Source of the DNA: Candidatus Parcubacteria bacterium | GTDB lineage: Bacteria > Patescibacteriota > Minisyncoccia > Phycocordibacterales > SBAW01 | Assembly: GCA_014379165.1 (NCBI GenBank) | Contig: JACMMG010000022.1 | Span: forward strand, 1-9,099 | Reading direction: 5' to 3' | DNA: 9,099 nt | In this document: one piece after another, positions 1 to 4,894 of the stretch | Layout of the letters: the number at the start of each line of letters is the position of its first letter | Position numbering within the stretch: the stretch's first letter is position 1 | Notes under the pieces: generated by a model | Seen by the model: only the letters and a program-made list of their open reading frames with translations | The model's database searches: none | Told to the model about the DNA's origin: nothing | Made by a program: the position numbers and the translations under genes

Positions 1-206
1 GAGCCGTTCCAGATAAGATCTTCGCCACGCCGGCCGCGCATCGACTTCATCGACTGCTCGCCTAAGACGAAGCGAAACGCTTCGGCAGTGTTGGACTTGC
101 CCGAGCCGTTGGGGCCTACGATAGCGGTAATAGATGAGGAGAATTCAAGCGGTGTCTTTTTGGCAAAAGACTTAAACCCCGATAGTTCTATCGACTTCAA
201 CCGCAT
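1..206 (-). CDS. smc: Chromosome partition protein SMC, N-terminal fragment
   Basis: This is the N-terminal ATPase half-domain of SMC, the coiled-coil ATPase that organises and segregates the bacterial chromosome with ScpA/ScpB. Sixty-eight codons are visible and the gene continues past the left edge. The start MRLKSIELSGFKSFA is the typical SMC first strand. The Walker A motif GPNGSGKSN lies at residues 31-39, followed by FVLGEQSMKSMRG and DLIWNG, which match the conserved LGEQS..K.LRG..MEDVIF.GS stretch after the P-loop. The start is the ATG at 204-206, nine bases after a TACAAT box, with no Shine-Dalgarno. It lies downstream of the rpmF-nusB-rnc-ybjN-like group and is separated from it by a hairpin terminator. 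The family call is firm; the rest of the protein cannot be judged. Confidence 0.95.
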   Translation of the reverse strand, partial: MRLKSIELSGFKSFAKKTPLEFSSSITAIVGPNGSGKSNTAEAFRFVLGEQSMKSMRGRRGEDLIWNG

Positions 207-224
207 GTGATTAGTATTGTATCA
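207..224 (-). promoter_or_regulatory. smc promoter: TGA-TACAAT -10 box, near-leaderless
   Basis: On the minus strand TACAAT occupies 221-216, preceded by TGA, which fits an extended -10 (TGn). Nine bases separate it from the smc ATG, so a start site about 7 nt downstream would leave a leader of only 2-3 nt. I see no -35 box; that position is taken by the preceding terminator hairpin and its T-rich tail. This is read from the sequence; activity is inferred. Confidence 0.6.
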
Positions 225-237
225 AAAGAAAAGAGCG
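215..237 (-). repeat. Repeated terminator-tail/-10 module, copy 1
   Basis: On the minus strand this stretch reads CGCTCTTTTCTTTTG, then A, then TACAATA. Copy 2 at 3377-3398 is identical except that it lacks the single A. Each copy is the 3' arm and tail of a terminator joined to the -10 box of the next gene (smc here). Confidence 0.75.
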
Positions 238-257
238 TCCGTCGCCGGCCGCTCTTT
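224..257 (-). terminator. Rho-independent terminator after the YbjN-like gene
   Basis: On the minus strand an 8-bp perfect stem (AAAGAGCG at 257-250 with CGCTCTTT at 237-230) continues, after one mismatch, into CCG/CGG closed by a GCGA (GNRA-type) tetraloop. A T-rich tail, TTCTTTTG, follows. It begins about 10 bases after the stop codon of the YbjN-like gene and ends at the -10 box of smc. The tail is nearly identical to that of the terminator at 3384-3415. Confidence 0.8.
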
Positions 258-267
258 CAGTCAGATA

Positions 268-804
268 TCAGGCTTCGCCTATAGTCTCGAACATGCAAAG
301 ATCAACCGCTTCGCGAGCAGACTTGCCGGCAATCGCCAGTGAGAAGGCTGGGCAATACTGAGATGCCTCTAGTGCCTCCTGAAACAGTGCGCCGCACTGC
401 TCAATCGAAGGCACCACATTCACTGGCAATACCAGCGCGTGACGATATAGGACAGTCTGTTCCTGAGGATATATTTCGAAATGTCCTGCAGGAAGCATCG
501 CATTGACCAACATGATGAGCTCGACCACCTCCTTGCGGCGATGTGGCAAGATCTTCTCGCTCATTATGTAACACGTGCTCAGGTAATTGCGCGATGCTGT
601 ATCCCAATAGAAGCTAATAACGATAGGGAGGTTTACCACCGTCACCTCAATGGTAATGCTTGTCTCTTCGCGCTCGCACGAAAAGCCATTGTCATCGGCG
701 ATCTGTTGGAAAAAGCCAATGACATCAACCGCCGCAGCCGGGGTAATGGTCCACCAAGGATTGCTGAACCTTCGATCTTTGCCTACTTTATCACTGAAAT
801 AAAT
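268..804 (-). CDS. YbjN-like domain protein, non-canonical or uncertain start
   Basis: The frame ends at TGA 268-270. Its first ordinary start codon is a GTG at 645, which would give 125 residues, but the frame stays open upstream to the rnc stop at 823-825 and that part reads like protein (SNPWWTITPAAAVDVIGFF, then FQQIADDNGFSCEREE). The whole resembles the YbjN fold (DUF1790, type III chaperone-like): an early helix DVIGFFQQIADDNG, beta strands ITIEVTVV and IVISFYW, a helix RKEVVELIMLVNAMLPAG, then FEIYPQEQTVLYRHALVLP and a C-terminal helix. Starting at GTG 645 would remove the first helix and strand. A start at ATT 802-804 gives 178 residues; an ATG at 827-829 would need a +1 frameshift. 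There is no Shine-Dalgarno. It is the last gene before the terminator. YbjN proteins have no settled biochemical role; I infer a small cytosolic protein. The family call rests on pattern recall only. Confidence 0.6.
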   Translation of the reverse strand: MYFSDKVGKDRRFSNPWWTITPAAAVDVIGFFQQIADDNGFSCEREETSITIEVTVVNLPIVISFYWDTASRNYLSTCYIMSEKILPHRRKEVVELIMLVNAMLPAGHFEIYPQEQTVLYRHALVLPVNVVPSIEQCGALFQEALEASQYCPAFSLAIAGKSAREAVDLCMFETIGEA

Positions 805-822
805 GACGTGCGAACAGGGAGA

Positions 823-1515
823 CTACCATCCCTTTTCTTCAAGTGCTCGGGTAGCAGCATCCTGCTCGGCCTCCTGTTTGCTTTTGCCAGTTCCTTGTGC
901 AAGCAGCGTGCTGTTTGCATAGACGCCAACGACAAATTGTTTATCGTGATCGGGCCCAGTTTCTTTTAATACCGAATATGACGGAGTTACTCCTTCCGCA
1001 TCCTGCACTTTTTCTTGCAGGGTCGATTTTGAGTCGCGCCATAATTTTTTATGCACTATTTCGTCTATCTTAGGAAAAAGATGTTTCTCTATAAATTCTC
1101 TTGCGGCATCATAGCCCTGATCAAGGTACAACGCCCCCACCAGTGCTTCAAATGCATTTGCTAGAAGAATATTGCGTGCGCGGCCAGTGTCTTTGCTTTC
1201 ACCACGGGAAAGAAGAAGGTAATCATTCATGCCAAGGCTCTGAGCAACTTCTGCGCAAATTATTGCATTGACCAATGCCGCACGCAGCGCGGTAAGCTCC
1301 CCTTCATGTTTTTGGGGGAATTTCTCATACAAAAAATGGGTCGAGATAAGTTCGAGCACGGCATCTCCTAAAAATTCGAGTCGCTCATTGTGGCCTTCAA
1401 CTTCGCCACGATGCTCGTTAAGGTAGGAGCGGTGGGTAAATGCCTGGCGTAAAAGCAATGGATCGTTAAATGAAAGGCCGAGCGTGTTCTGGAATGCCTG
1501 TATATCTTTCTGCAT
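823..1515 (-). CDS. rnc: Ribonuclease III
   Basis: RNase III cuts double-stranded RNA and processes rRNA precursors and some mRNAs in the cytoplasm. The 230-residue length is normal. The catalytic domain fills about residues 1-150, with signature NERLEFLGDAVLEL at 43-56 (E44, E47 and D51 correspond to E. coli E38, E41 and D45). The second metal-site segment reads ILLANAFEALVGALYLD at about 116-132. E123 matches E. coli E117, but N120 stands where E. coli has D114. The double-stranded RNA-binding domain covers about 160-228 (STLQEKVQ, PSYSVLKETGPDHDKQF, GTGKSKQEAEQDAATRALE). The C-terminus EEKGW is usual in CPR homologues. The start ATG 1515 lies 8 bases after the nusB-Nudix stop without a Shine-Dalgarno, so it is probably cotranscribed. 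The function is clear; the Asp-to-Asn change may affect metal binding or be a lineage variant. Confidence 0.95.
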   Translation of the reverse strand: MQKDIQAFQNTLGLSFNDPLLLRQAFTHRSYLNEHRGEVEGHNERLEFLGDAVLELISTHFLYEKFPQKHEGELTALRAALVNAIICAEVAQSLGMNDYLLLSRGESKDTGRARNILLANAFEALVGALYLDQGYDAAREFIEKHLFPKIDEIVHKKLWRDSKSTLQEKVQDAEGVTPSYSVLKETGPDHDKQFVVGVYANSTLLAQGTGKSKQEAEQDAATRALEEKGW

Positions 1516-1523
1516 AGAATAAA

Positions 1524-2429
1524 TTAGCGTTTTGGTGATGTTGTATTTTGTAATTGTTGGAGCGCTTTGGTTACTATGGGAAGCACATCTTCGTAAAAAT
1601 TAAGCTCGAGCGCATCGCCTATCTTAAACCACCGTGCGTCGTCGAGGCCGCCTTTTTGCTCAAGCACAATATCGGTAAACGGCGACTCCGCAAGGAAGTA
1701 ACTCACGTGTTTGCGCTTTTTACCCGCTTCCGGGTCGCTTGCAATGTACTCATTCTCGCCTATCGTACATTTGATGTTGATATCGAGCCCAAGTTCCTGC
1801 TTTATTTCGCGTTTTGTTCCCTCTTCTATATCGAGGCCAGCTTCAACCCTACCTTTGGAGAGCGTCCAGTGGCCAAAGATGTCATGCACAAGTGCGAGGT
1901 AGGTGTCGCCACCATGGAGTGCATAGACGATTGCACCCCCGAGGCGTTCAATAGGCATTTCTTCGTACGGAATGTCTTTTTTCTTTTTAGAAACTTCGTC
2001 TTTGCCCGGCTCGCCGAGCTCTTTGTAAACAGCACCCAATACGCCGTTGACGAAACGTCCGCTATTTTCGCCACCAAAACTTTTTGCAAGCTCAATGGCT
2101 TCGTTGATAGCAACCTTCGCTGGAACTTTGTCGCGGTCGGAAAACAAGAGCTCGTAGAGTCCGAGCCGCAACACGTTCCGATCGACCGGAGCAATGCGCT
2201 CTAGCGGCCATTCAGGCGCGGCTTTTTCTATGACCATATCAAGATCGCTCTTGCGTTCAAGTACACCTTTAAGGAGGTCCTCCATAAATGCGGAGTCGCT
2301 TGCGGCAGGCGCGAACTCATTTGTATTACGAGTAAGTGCCTCGCGTGCATGTTGAGCAGCAAAATTGCGGAAGTCCCACTCGAAGAGCGTTTGGAGCACT
2401 ACCGATCTGCTGAGGTGCCTGTTTGCCAT
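1524..2429 (-). CDS. nusB: NusB antitermination factor fused to a Nudix domain
   Basis: This 301-residue protein joins two domains in one uninterrupted frame. Residues 1-141 are NusB, the RNA-binding factor that with NusE (S10) forms the rRNA antitermination complex: MANRHLSRS start, LQTLFEWDF (12-20), APVDRNVLRLGLYELLF (80-96), and VAINEAIELAKSFGGENS then RFVNGVLGAV (106-134). A lysine-rich linker, KDEVSKKKKD, follows at about 143-152. Residues from about 160 form a Nudix fold (LGGAIVYALHGG, LVHDIFGHWTLSKG, WFKIGDA). The Nudix box at 193-215 keeps G193, R207, E208, E212 and G214, but has Leu at the first Glu position (199) and Gln at a metal-ligand Glu (211). Nudix enzymes hydrolyse nucleoside diphosphates linked to other groups; the substrate is unknown and activity may be weak. 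Ordinary NusB is about 140 residues. The start ATG 2429 is chosen over GTG 2456 because MANRHLSRS is the family start. rpmF lies 66 bases upstream and rnc 8 bases downstream. Confidence 0.93.
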   Translation of the reverse strand: MANRHLSRSVVLQTLFEWDFRNFAAQHAREALTRNTNEFAPAASDSAFMEDLLKGVLERKSDLDMVIEKAAPEWPLERIAPVDRNVLRLGLYELLFSDRDKVPAKVAINEAIELAKSFGGENSGRFVNGVLGAVYKELGEPGKDEVSKKKKDIPYEEMPIERLGGAIVYALHGGDTYLALVHDIFGHWTLSKGRVEAGLDIEEGTKREIKQELGLDINIKCTIGENEYIASDPEAGKKRKHVSYFLAESPFTDIVLEQKGGLDDARWFKIGDALELNFYEDVLPIVTKALQQLQNTTSPKR

Positions 2430-2495
2430 TATTGTGAAAAGAACTGTTTTTCGCACACGCCCTAAACCAGAACAGACTCAAGAGTAAAGGCAGAT

Positions 2496-2753
2496 CTACT
2501 TCTGCGCTTCGCTCTTGGTTCCCTCTTGCACTGCACGCTTATTTTTAAGCTGCGTGCGCTTGGCTGTCCTTGCCTGCGATTTACCCAACAGGTCGATAAC
2601 AACGCGACCCTTGTAGCGGCCGCATACCGGACATGCTCGATGAGACACGCGTTTCGCGCCGCACTCGCATACGCTAAGTACCTGCGCTTTAATCGCATGG
2701 TGCGACCGGCGATTGCCGGTGTGGGCCCTGGTGTGTCTCATTCGAACAACCAT
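2496..2753 (-). CDS. rpmF: 50S ribosomal protein L32, zinc-ribbon form
   Basis: L32 is a small structural protein of the large ribosomal subunit. The 85-residue product begins MVVRMRHTRAHTGNRRSHHA, the standard basic L32 N-terminus that threads into 23S rRNA. It then has a zinc ribbon with C29, C31, C41 and C44 (CEC, then CPVC, followed by GRYKGR). The tail from about residue 60 is lysine- and arginine-rich and longer than in the common 57-60-residue L32; such extensions occur in CPR. All four cysteines are present, so this is the zinc-binding version. The start ATG 2753 lies 6 bases after a TATATT box with no Shine-Dalgarno, so the message is probably leaderless. It is the first gene of the rpmF-nusB-rnc group, a neighbourhood common in bacteria. 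Confidence 0.95.
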   Translation of the reverse strand: MVVRMRHTRAHTGNRRSHHAIKAQVLSVCECGAKRVSHRACPVCGRYKGRVVIDLLGKSQARTAKRTQLKNKRAVQEGTKSEAQK

Positions 2754-2788
2754 ACGAAGAATATAGCAAAAAACCCTTAAAAATACAA
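2754..2788 (-). promoter_or_regulatory. rpmF operon promoter, extended -10, leaderless
   Basis: On the minus strand TATATT lies at 2765-2760, preceded by TGC (an extended -10, TGn) and a run of six T's. Exactly six bases (CTTCGT) separate the box from the rpmF ATG, so transcription starting 7 nt downstream would begin at the A of the start codon. A partial -35 match, TTGTAT, sits at 2788-2783 with a 17-bp spacer. The region is just past the rnhB stop codon (2796-2798), and no hairpin terminator separates the two genes. Confidence 0.65.
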
Positions 2789-2795
2789 CGTCTTC

Positions 2796-3371
2796 CTAAT
2801 GACAAAAGGTTTTCCGGTGGATATCGCACAACCCTAATTTAATGAGCGCTTCACGATGCATTTTGGTGCCGTACCCTTTATGTATCTCAAATCCATATTC
2901 CGGAAAGCGTAGAGATAGCCGGCGCATGAGCCTATCTCGTCGCACTTTTGCCGCTATTGAGGCAAGCGAGATCAGAGGCTCGGTTTCGTCTCCTTTTATT
3001 ATTGTTTCCTGTTCGTACTCCTTAGGTGCATGCAAAAGACCGTCAAGCAAAACTTTTACTCCCGCATACTCCGGAGCCAGCGTGCGCACTCCTTTATATA
3101 CGGCCCGCCTTACCGCGCGAGTAATGCCATAGGTATCGATACTATTTGCCGAAGAAAAAACAACAATGTGTCGCAAGCCTTCTTCTTGTTCTAAAACTCG
3201 CAATTTTTCATACCAAATTTCGCGACCAAGCTCGCTCATTTGTTTTGAGTCGCGCACGCCTGCAAGAAGCCTGAAATCAAACCCGTTCGGCGCAGCAACG
3301 ACGCCAACCGCAACCGGGCCGGCAAGTGGCCCGCGTCCTGCCTCGTCCACACCGAGAATTAATCGCTCCAT
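2796..3371 (-). CDS. rnhB: Ribonuclease HII
   Basis: RNase HII nicks the RNA part of RNA-DNA hybrids and starts removal of single ribonucleotides from DNA. The 191-residue length fits the family. The N-terminal motif GVDEAGRGPLAGP (7-19) carries catalytic D9 and E10. The third acidic residue is D110 in VLLDG, and the fourth is D146 in SIAAKVRRDR. The conserved IIKGDE (124-129) and HKGYGTKMH (164-172) are also present. I start at ATG 3371 (MERLILGVDEAGRG), six bases after a TACAAT box. The open frame continues up to 3467, but that extension would run through the terminator hairpin and into the end of the kinase gene, and homologues start where I start it. It has no Shine-Dalgarno. The next gene, rpmF, has its own promoter right after this stop codon. 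Confidence 0.95.
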   Translation of the reverse strand: MERLILGVDEAGRGPLAGPVAVGVVAAPNGFDFRLLAGVRDSKQMSELGREIWYEKLRVLEQEEGLRHIVVFSSANSIDTYGITRAVRRAVYKGVRTLAPEYAGVKVLLDGLLHAPKEYEQETIIKGDETEPLISLASIAAKVRRDRLMRRLSLRFPEYGFEIHKGYGTKMHREALIKLGLCDIHRKTFCH

Positions 3372-3384
3372 ACATATATTGTAC
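3372..3384 (-). promoter_or_regulatory. rnhB promoter: TACAAT six bases before ATG, leaderless
   Basis: On the minus strand TACAAT lies at 3383-3378 and six bases (ATATGT) separate it from the rnhB ATG, predicting a start site on the start codon itself. A T-rich tract ending in TTTTG, the tail of the upstream terminator, abuts the box. The place for a -35 box falls inside the terminator hairpin and shows no TTGACA-like match. Confidence 0.6.
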
Positions 3385-3398
3385 AAAAGAAAAGAGCG
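3377..3398 (-). repeat. Repeated terminator-tail/-10 module, copy 2
   Basis: On the minus strand this reads CGCTCTTTTCTTTTG followed directly by TACAATA, matching copy 1 with one base missing. The stems and loops upstream differ (UUCG here, GCGA in copy 1), so the similarity is confined to the hairpin foot, the T tail and the promoter box. Confidence 0.75.
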
Positions 3399-3415
3399 GC
3401 ACCCGAAGATGCCGC
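3384..3415 (-). terminator. Rho-independent terminator of the aspartate kinase gene, UUCG tetraloop
   Basis: On the minus strand GCGGCATC (3415-3408) pairs with GGTGCCGC (3403-3396) around a TTCG loop closed by C-G, a very stable RNA tetraloop. The single U-G wobble pairs only in minus-strand RNA, which supports that direction. The tail TCTTTTCTTTTG follows. It begins about 30 bases after the kinase stop codon and ends directly at the -10 box of rnhB. Confidence 0.88.
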
Positions 3416-3445
3416 CGCTAGCTTGAAAGTCGTATTCAGGGGAGA

Positions 3446-4780
3446 TCAGACAACGGGTGCAATGCATGCGTTGTAGATCGCCTGAATGGCTCGTTCATAG
3501 TCGGTTTCATTGACCCCAACCAAGATGTTGAGCTCGCTTGACCCTTGGTTCTGAATGCGAACATTGATGCCTGCCGCTGCAAGTGCAGCGTATACGTCGC
3601 GGGACATGCCGATACGGTTGACCATCCCTTCCCCTACGATCGCGATCATGGCAATGCCGCGATCGAGCCTGACATCGTCAGCCATACATTGTTCTCGGAT
3701 CTCGTCGACGATAGTCTTTGCCAACGTGTCGGACATATCGTGTTGGTCAATGACATAGCTCATAGTGTCTATGCCACCTGGCGAGTGATCGAACCGCACC
3801 CGATGCTTGAGCAAGATTCCAAGGACCGTGTGTGCGTCCCCGAGTTCTTCGTTCATGAGGGCCCGTTCCACGCGTACCGCTGCAAACCCCGCACGACCGG
3901 CGACTCCTGCAACTCCGCGCGATCGAGACTGTACATCTCCGCCGCTGGTGATCAACGTACCAGGCGATTTAGGATTATTCGTATTGCAGATACGAGTCGG
4001 GATTCCCGCCCTTGCCACCGGATACATCGCCATCGGGTGTACGACCTTTGCTCCCATGTAGGAGAGTTCTCGTACCTCCGCATAGGTTGCACTCGCAAGC
4101 AGCAAAGGATTCTTCACGACCGTAGGATCGGCACAATACAGGCCATCGACGTCGGTCCAATTCTCGTAGAGTTTCGCCATAACCGCACGTGCAACGATCG
4201 CCCCCGTTACGTCAGAGCCGCCGCGCGAAAAAGTGACGATGTCCTTTCCGTTGATGTCAGCACCGTAAAACCCAGGAATGACCGCGCCCTGGTCTCCCAG
4301 ATCAATCAAGGCTTTGTAGGTGAGATCGAAACTGAGATTCCAGTTGCATTTGCCGTCTTTGTCAAAACGGATGCAGTGGGCCGCGTCGACGAACTCATAG
4401 TCGAGAATGAGTGCGAATATCTTTGCCATCAAATACTCGCCACGGCTTGCCATAAAGTCGCGAGAAGCTCCTGCTTTGAGCGCCTCTTCAACCTCATTCA
4501 ACTCACGGCCGACATCAAAATAGAGCCCAAAACCACGAACGATGTCGGCGTAGCGCCTGAAAATCCGCTTACGAAGTGCGCGGCATGATCTTCCAGCACT
4601 TTCGGCTTCGTGCCAGTGATAGAAAATGTCGGTCATCTTCATATCCGCCGGAGAACGTTTGCCAGGGGCGGAAACCACAACATATTTGCGCTCGGGATTA
4701 CCGCGAACGATTTCCACAGCCTTCTGGATTTGACTAATATCGGCAAGCGATGAGCCGCCGAATTTAAGAGCGATTGTCAT
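3446..4780 (-). CDS. Aspartate kinase with ACT regulatory domain
   Basis: Aspartate kinase phosphorylates L-aspartate with ATP to form aspartyl-4-phosphate, the first step towards lysine, diaminopimelate, threonine and methionine. The 444-residue length fits a monofunctional enzyme. The kinase domain (about 1-300) shows LKFGGSSLAD (5-14), VVVSAPGKR (34-42), SRGEYLMAKIFA (112-123), VIPGFYGAD (168-176), TFSRGGSDVTGA (184-195), NWTDVDGLYCADP (207-219) and ELSYMGAKVVHP (238-249). Two ACT-like segments follow, at about 308-370 and 377-440 (IAIVGEGMVNRIG, then GINVRIQNQGSSELNILVGV); such domains usually bind lysine or threonine as feedback inhibitors. The layout recalls the Bacillus YclM (class III) group. 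No asd, dapA or hom gene is in the window. It is the only gene here with a strong Shine-Dalgarno, GAGGAGG five bases before ATG 4780, and it has its own promoter and terminator. It could be lysC-type or thrA-like in specificity, so I give no symbol. Confidence 0.93.
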   Translation of the reverse strand: MTIALKFGGSSLADISQIQKAVEIVRGNPERKYVVVSAPGKRSPADMKMTDIFYHWHEAESAGRSCRALRKRIFRRYADIVRGFGLYFDVGRELNEVEEALKAGASRDFMASRGEYLMAKIFALILDYEFVDAAHCIRFDKDGKCNWNLSFDLTYKALIDLGDQGAVIPGFYGADINGKDIVTFSRGGSDVTGAIVARAVMAKLYENWTDVDGLYCADPTVVKNPLLLASATYAEVRELSYMGAKVVHPMAMYPVARAGIPTRICNTNNPKSPGTLITSGGDVQSRSRGVAGVAGRAGFAAVRVERALMNEELGDAHTVLGILLKHRVRFDHSPGGIDTMSYVIDQHDMSDTLAKTIVDEIREQCMADDVRLDRGIAMIAIVGEGMVNRIGMSRDVYAALAAAGINVRIQNQGSSELNILVGVNETDYERAIQAIYNACIAPVV

Positions 4781-4803
4781 CGCATCCTCCTCGTGTGCAC
4801 CAT
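4777..4803 (-). other. Possible eight-codon leader ORF overlapping the kinase start
   Basis: In the kinase leader an ATG at 4803 opens an eight-codon frame, MVHTRRMR, ending in a TGA that overlaps the kinase ATG as ATGA. The kinase Shine-Dalgarno is inside it as two AGG arginine codons. A weak AGGGAG lies only three bases before the ATG. An ATGA overlap would allow translational coupling. This may be chance: the frame is short and the ribosome site is too close. Confidence 0.2.
4786..4792 (-). promoter_or_regulatory. Strong Shine-Dalgarno of the aspartate kinase gene
   Basis: GAGGAGG on the minus strand lies five bases before ATG 4780. It fixes the start codon and stands out because no other gene in the window has a good Shine-Dalgarno. 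Confidence 0.85.
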
Positions 4804-4828
4804 ATGCTCCCTTACGGAGCCCGCGCAG

Positions 4829-4857
4829 ATTATGCTTACCTAATACTACTTAGTCAA
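4829..4857 (-). promoter_or_regulatory. Sigma70-type promoter of the aspartate kinase gene
   Basis: On the minus strand TTGACT (4857-4852) and CATAAT (4834-4829) are separated by exactly 17 bp, a five-of-six match at each box to TTGACA and TATAAT. The start site should fall near 4822, giving a leader of about 42 nt. The leader holds a small hairpin, GCTCC/GGAGC (4820-4806). It is far too short for a lysine riboswitch. Confidence 0.75.
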
Positions 4858-4882
4858 CCTAAATCTCAAGAGGTAGAAAAGG

Positions 4883-4894
4883 TATACTTCGGAT
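4883..4894 (+). promoter_or_regulatory. dnaE promoter: TATACT six bases before ATG, leaderless
   Basis: TATACT lies at 4883-4888 and six bases (TCGGAT) separate it from the dnaE ATG, so the predicted start site is the start codon itself. No -35 box is visible 17 bp upstream, and no Shine-Dalgarno is placed correctly. It diverges from the kinase promoter, whose -35 box is 26 bp away. Confidence 0.6.

Noticed and set aside
481..969. Plus-strand frame of 162 codons opposite the YbjN-like gene and the end of rnc
   Set aside because: It crosses two minus-strand genes with recognisable protein families and has no promoter, ribosome site or motif of its own.
268..1515. RNase III-YbjN fusion by read-through of the in-frame TAG at 823-825
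   Set aside because: The two frames are in phase, but RNase III ends with its normal KGW C-terminus and no read-through signal is visible. TAG also ends rpmF and rnhB normally.
2430..2456. Upstream GTG start giving NusB nine extra residues
   Set aside because: NusB homologues of this type begin at MANRHLSRS, and the extra residues are not family-like.
3372..3467. Extended N-terminus for RNase HII starting at 3467
   Set aside because: It would translate through the terminator hairpin and the -10 box and overlap the kinase gene end; the family start is MERLILGVDEAGRG.
3545..4588. Long plus-strand open frame of 347 codons opposite the aspartate kinase gene
   Set aside because: It is antisense to a clearly conserved kinase, has no recognisable motif, and its composition (many Arg, Ser, His, Cys) is typical of a shadow frame.
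4781..4828. Lysine riboswitch in the aspartate kinase leader
   Set aside because: The leader is only about 42 nt, far shorter than the roughly 170-nt lysine riboswitch; only a small hairpin is present.
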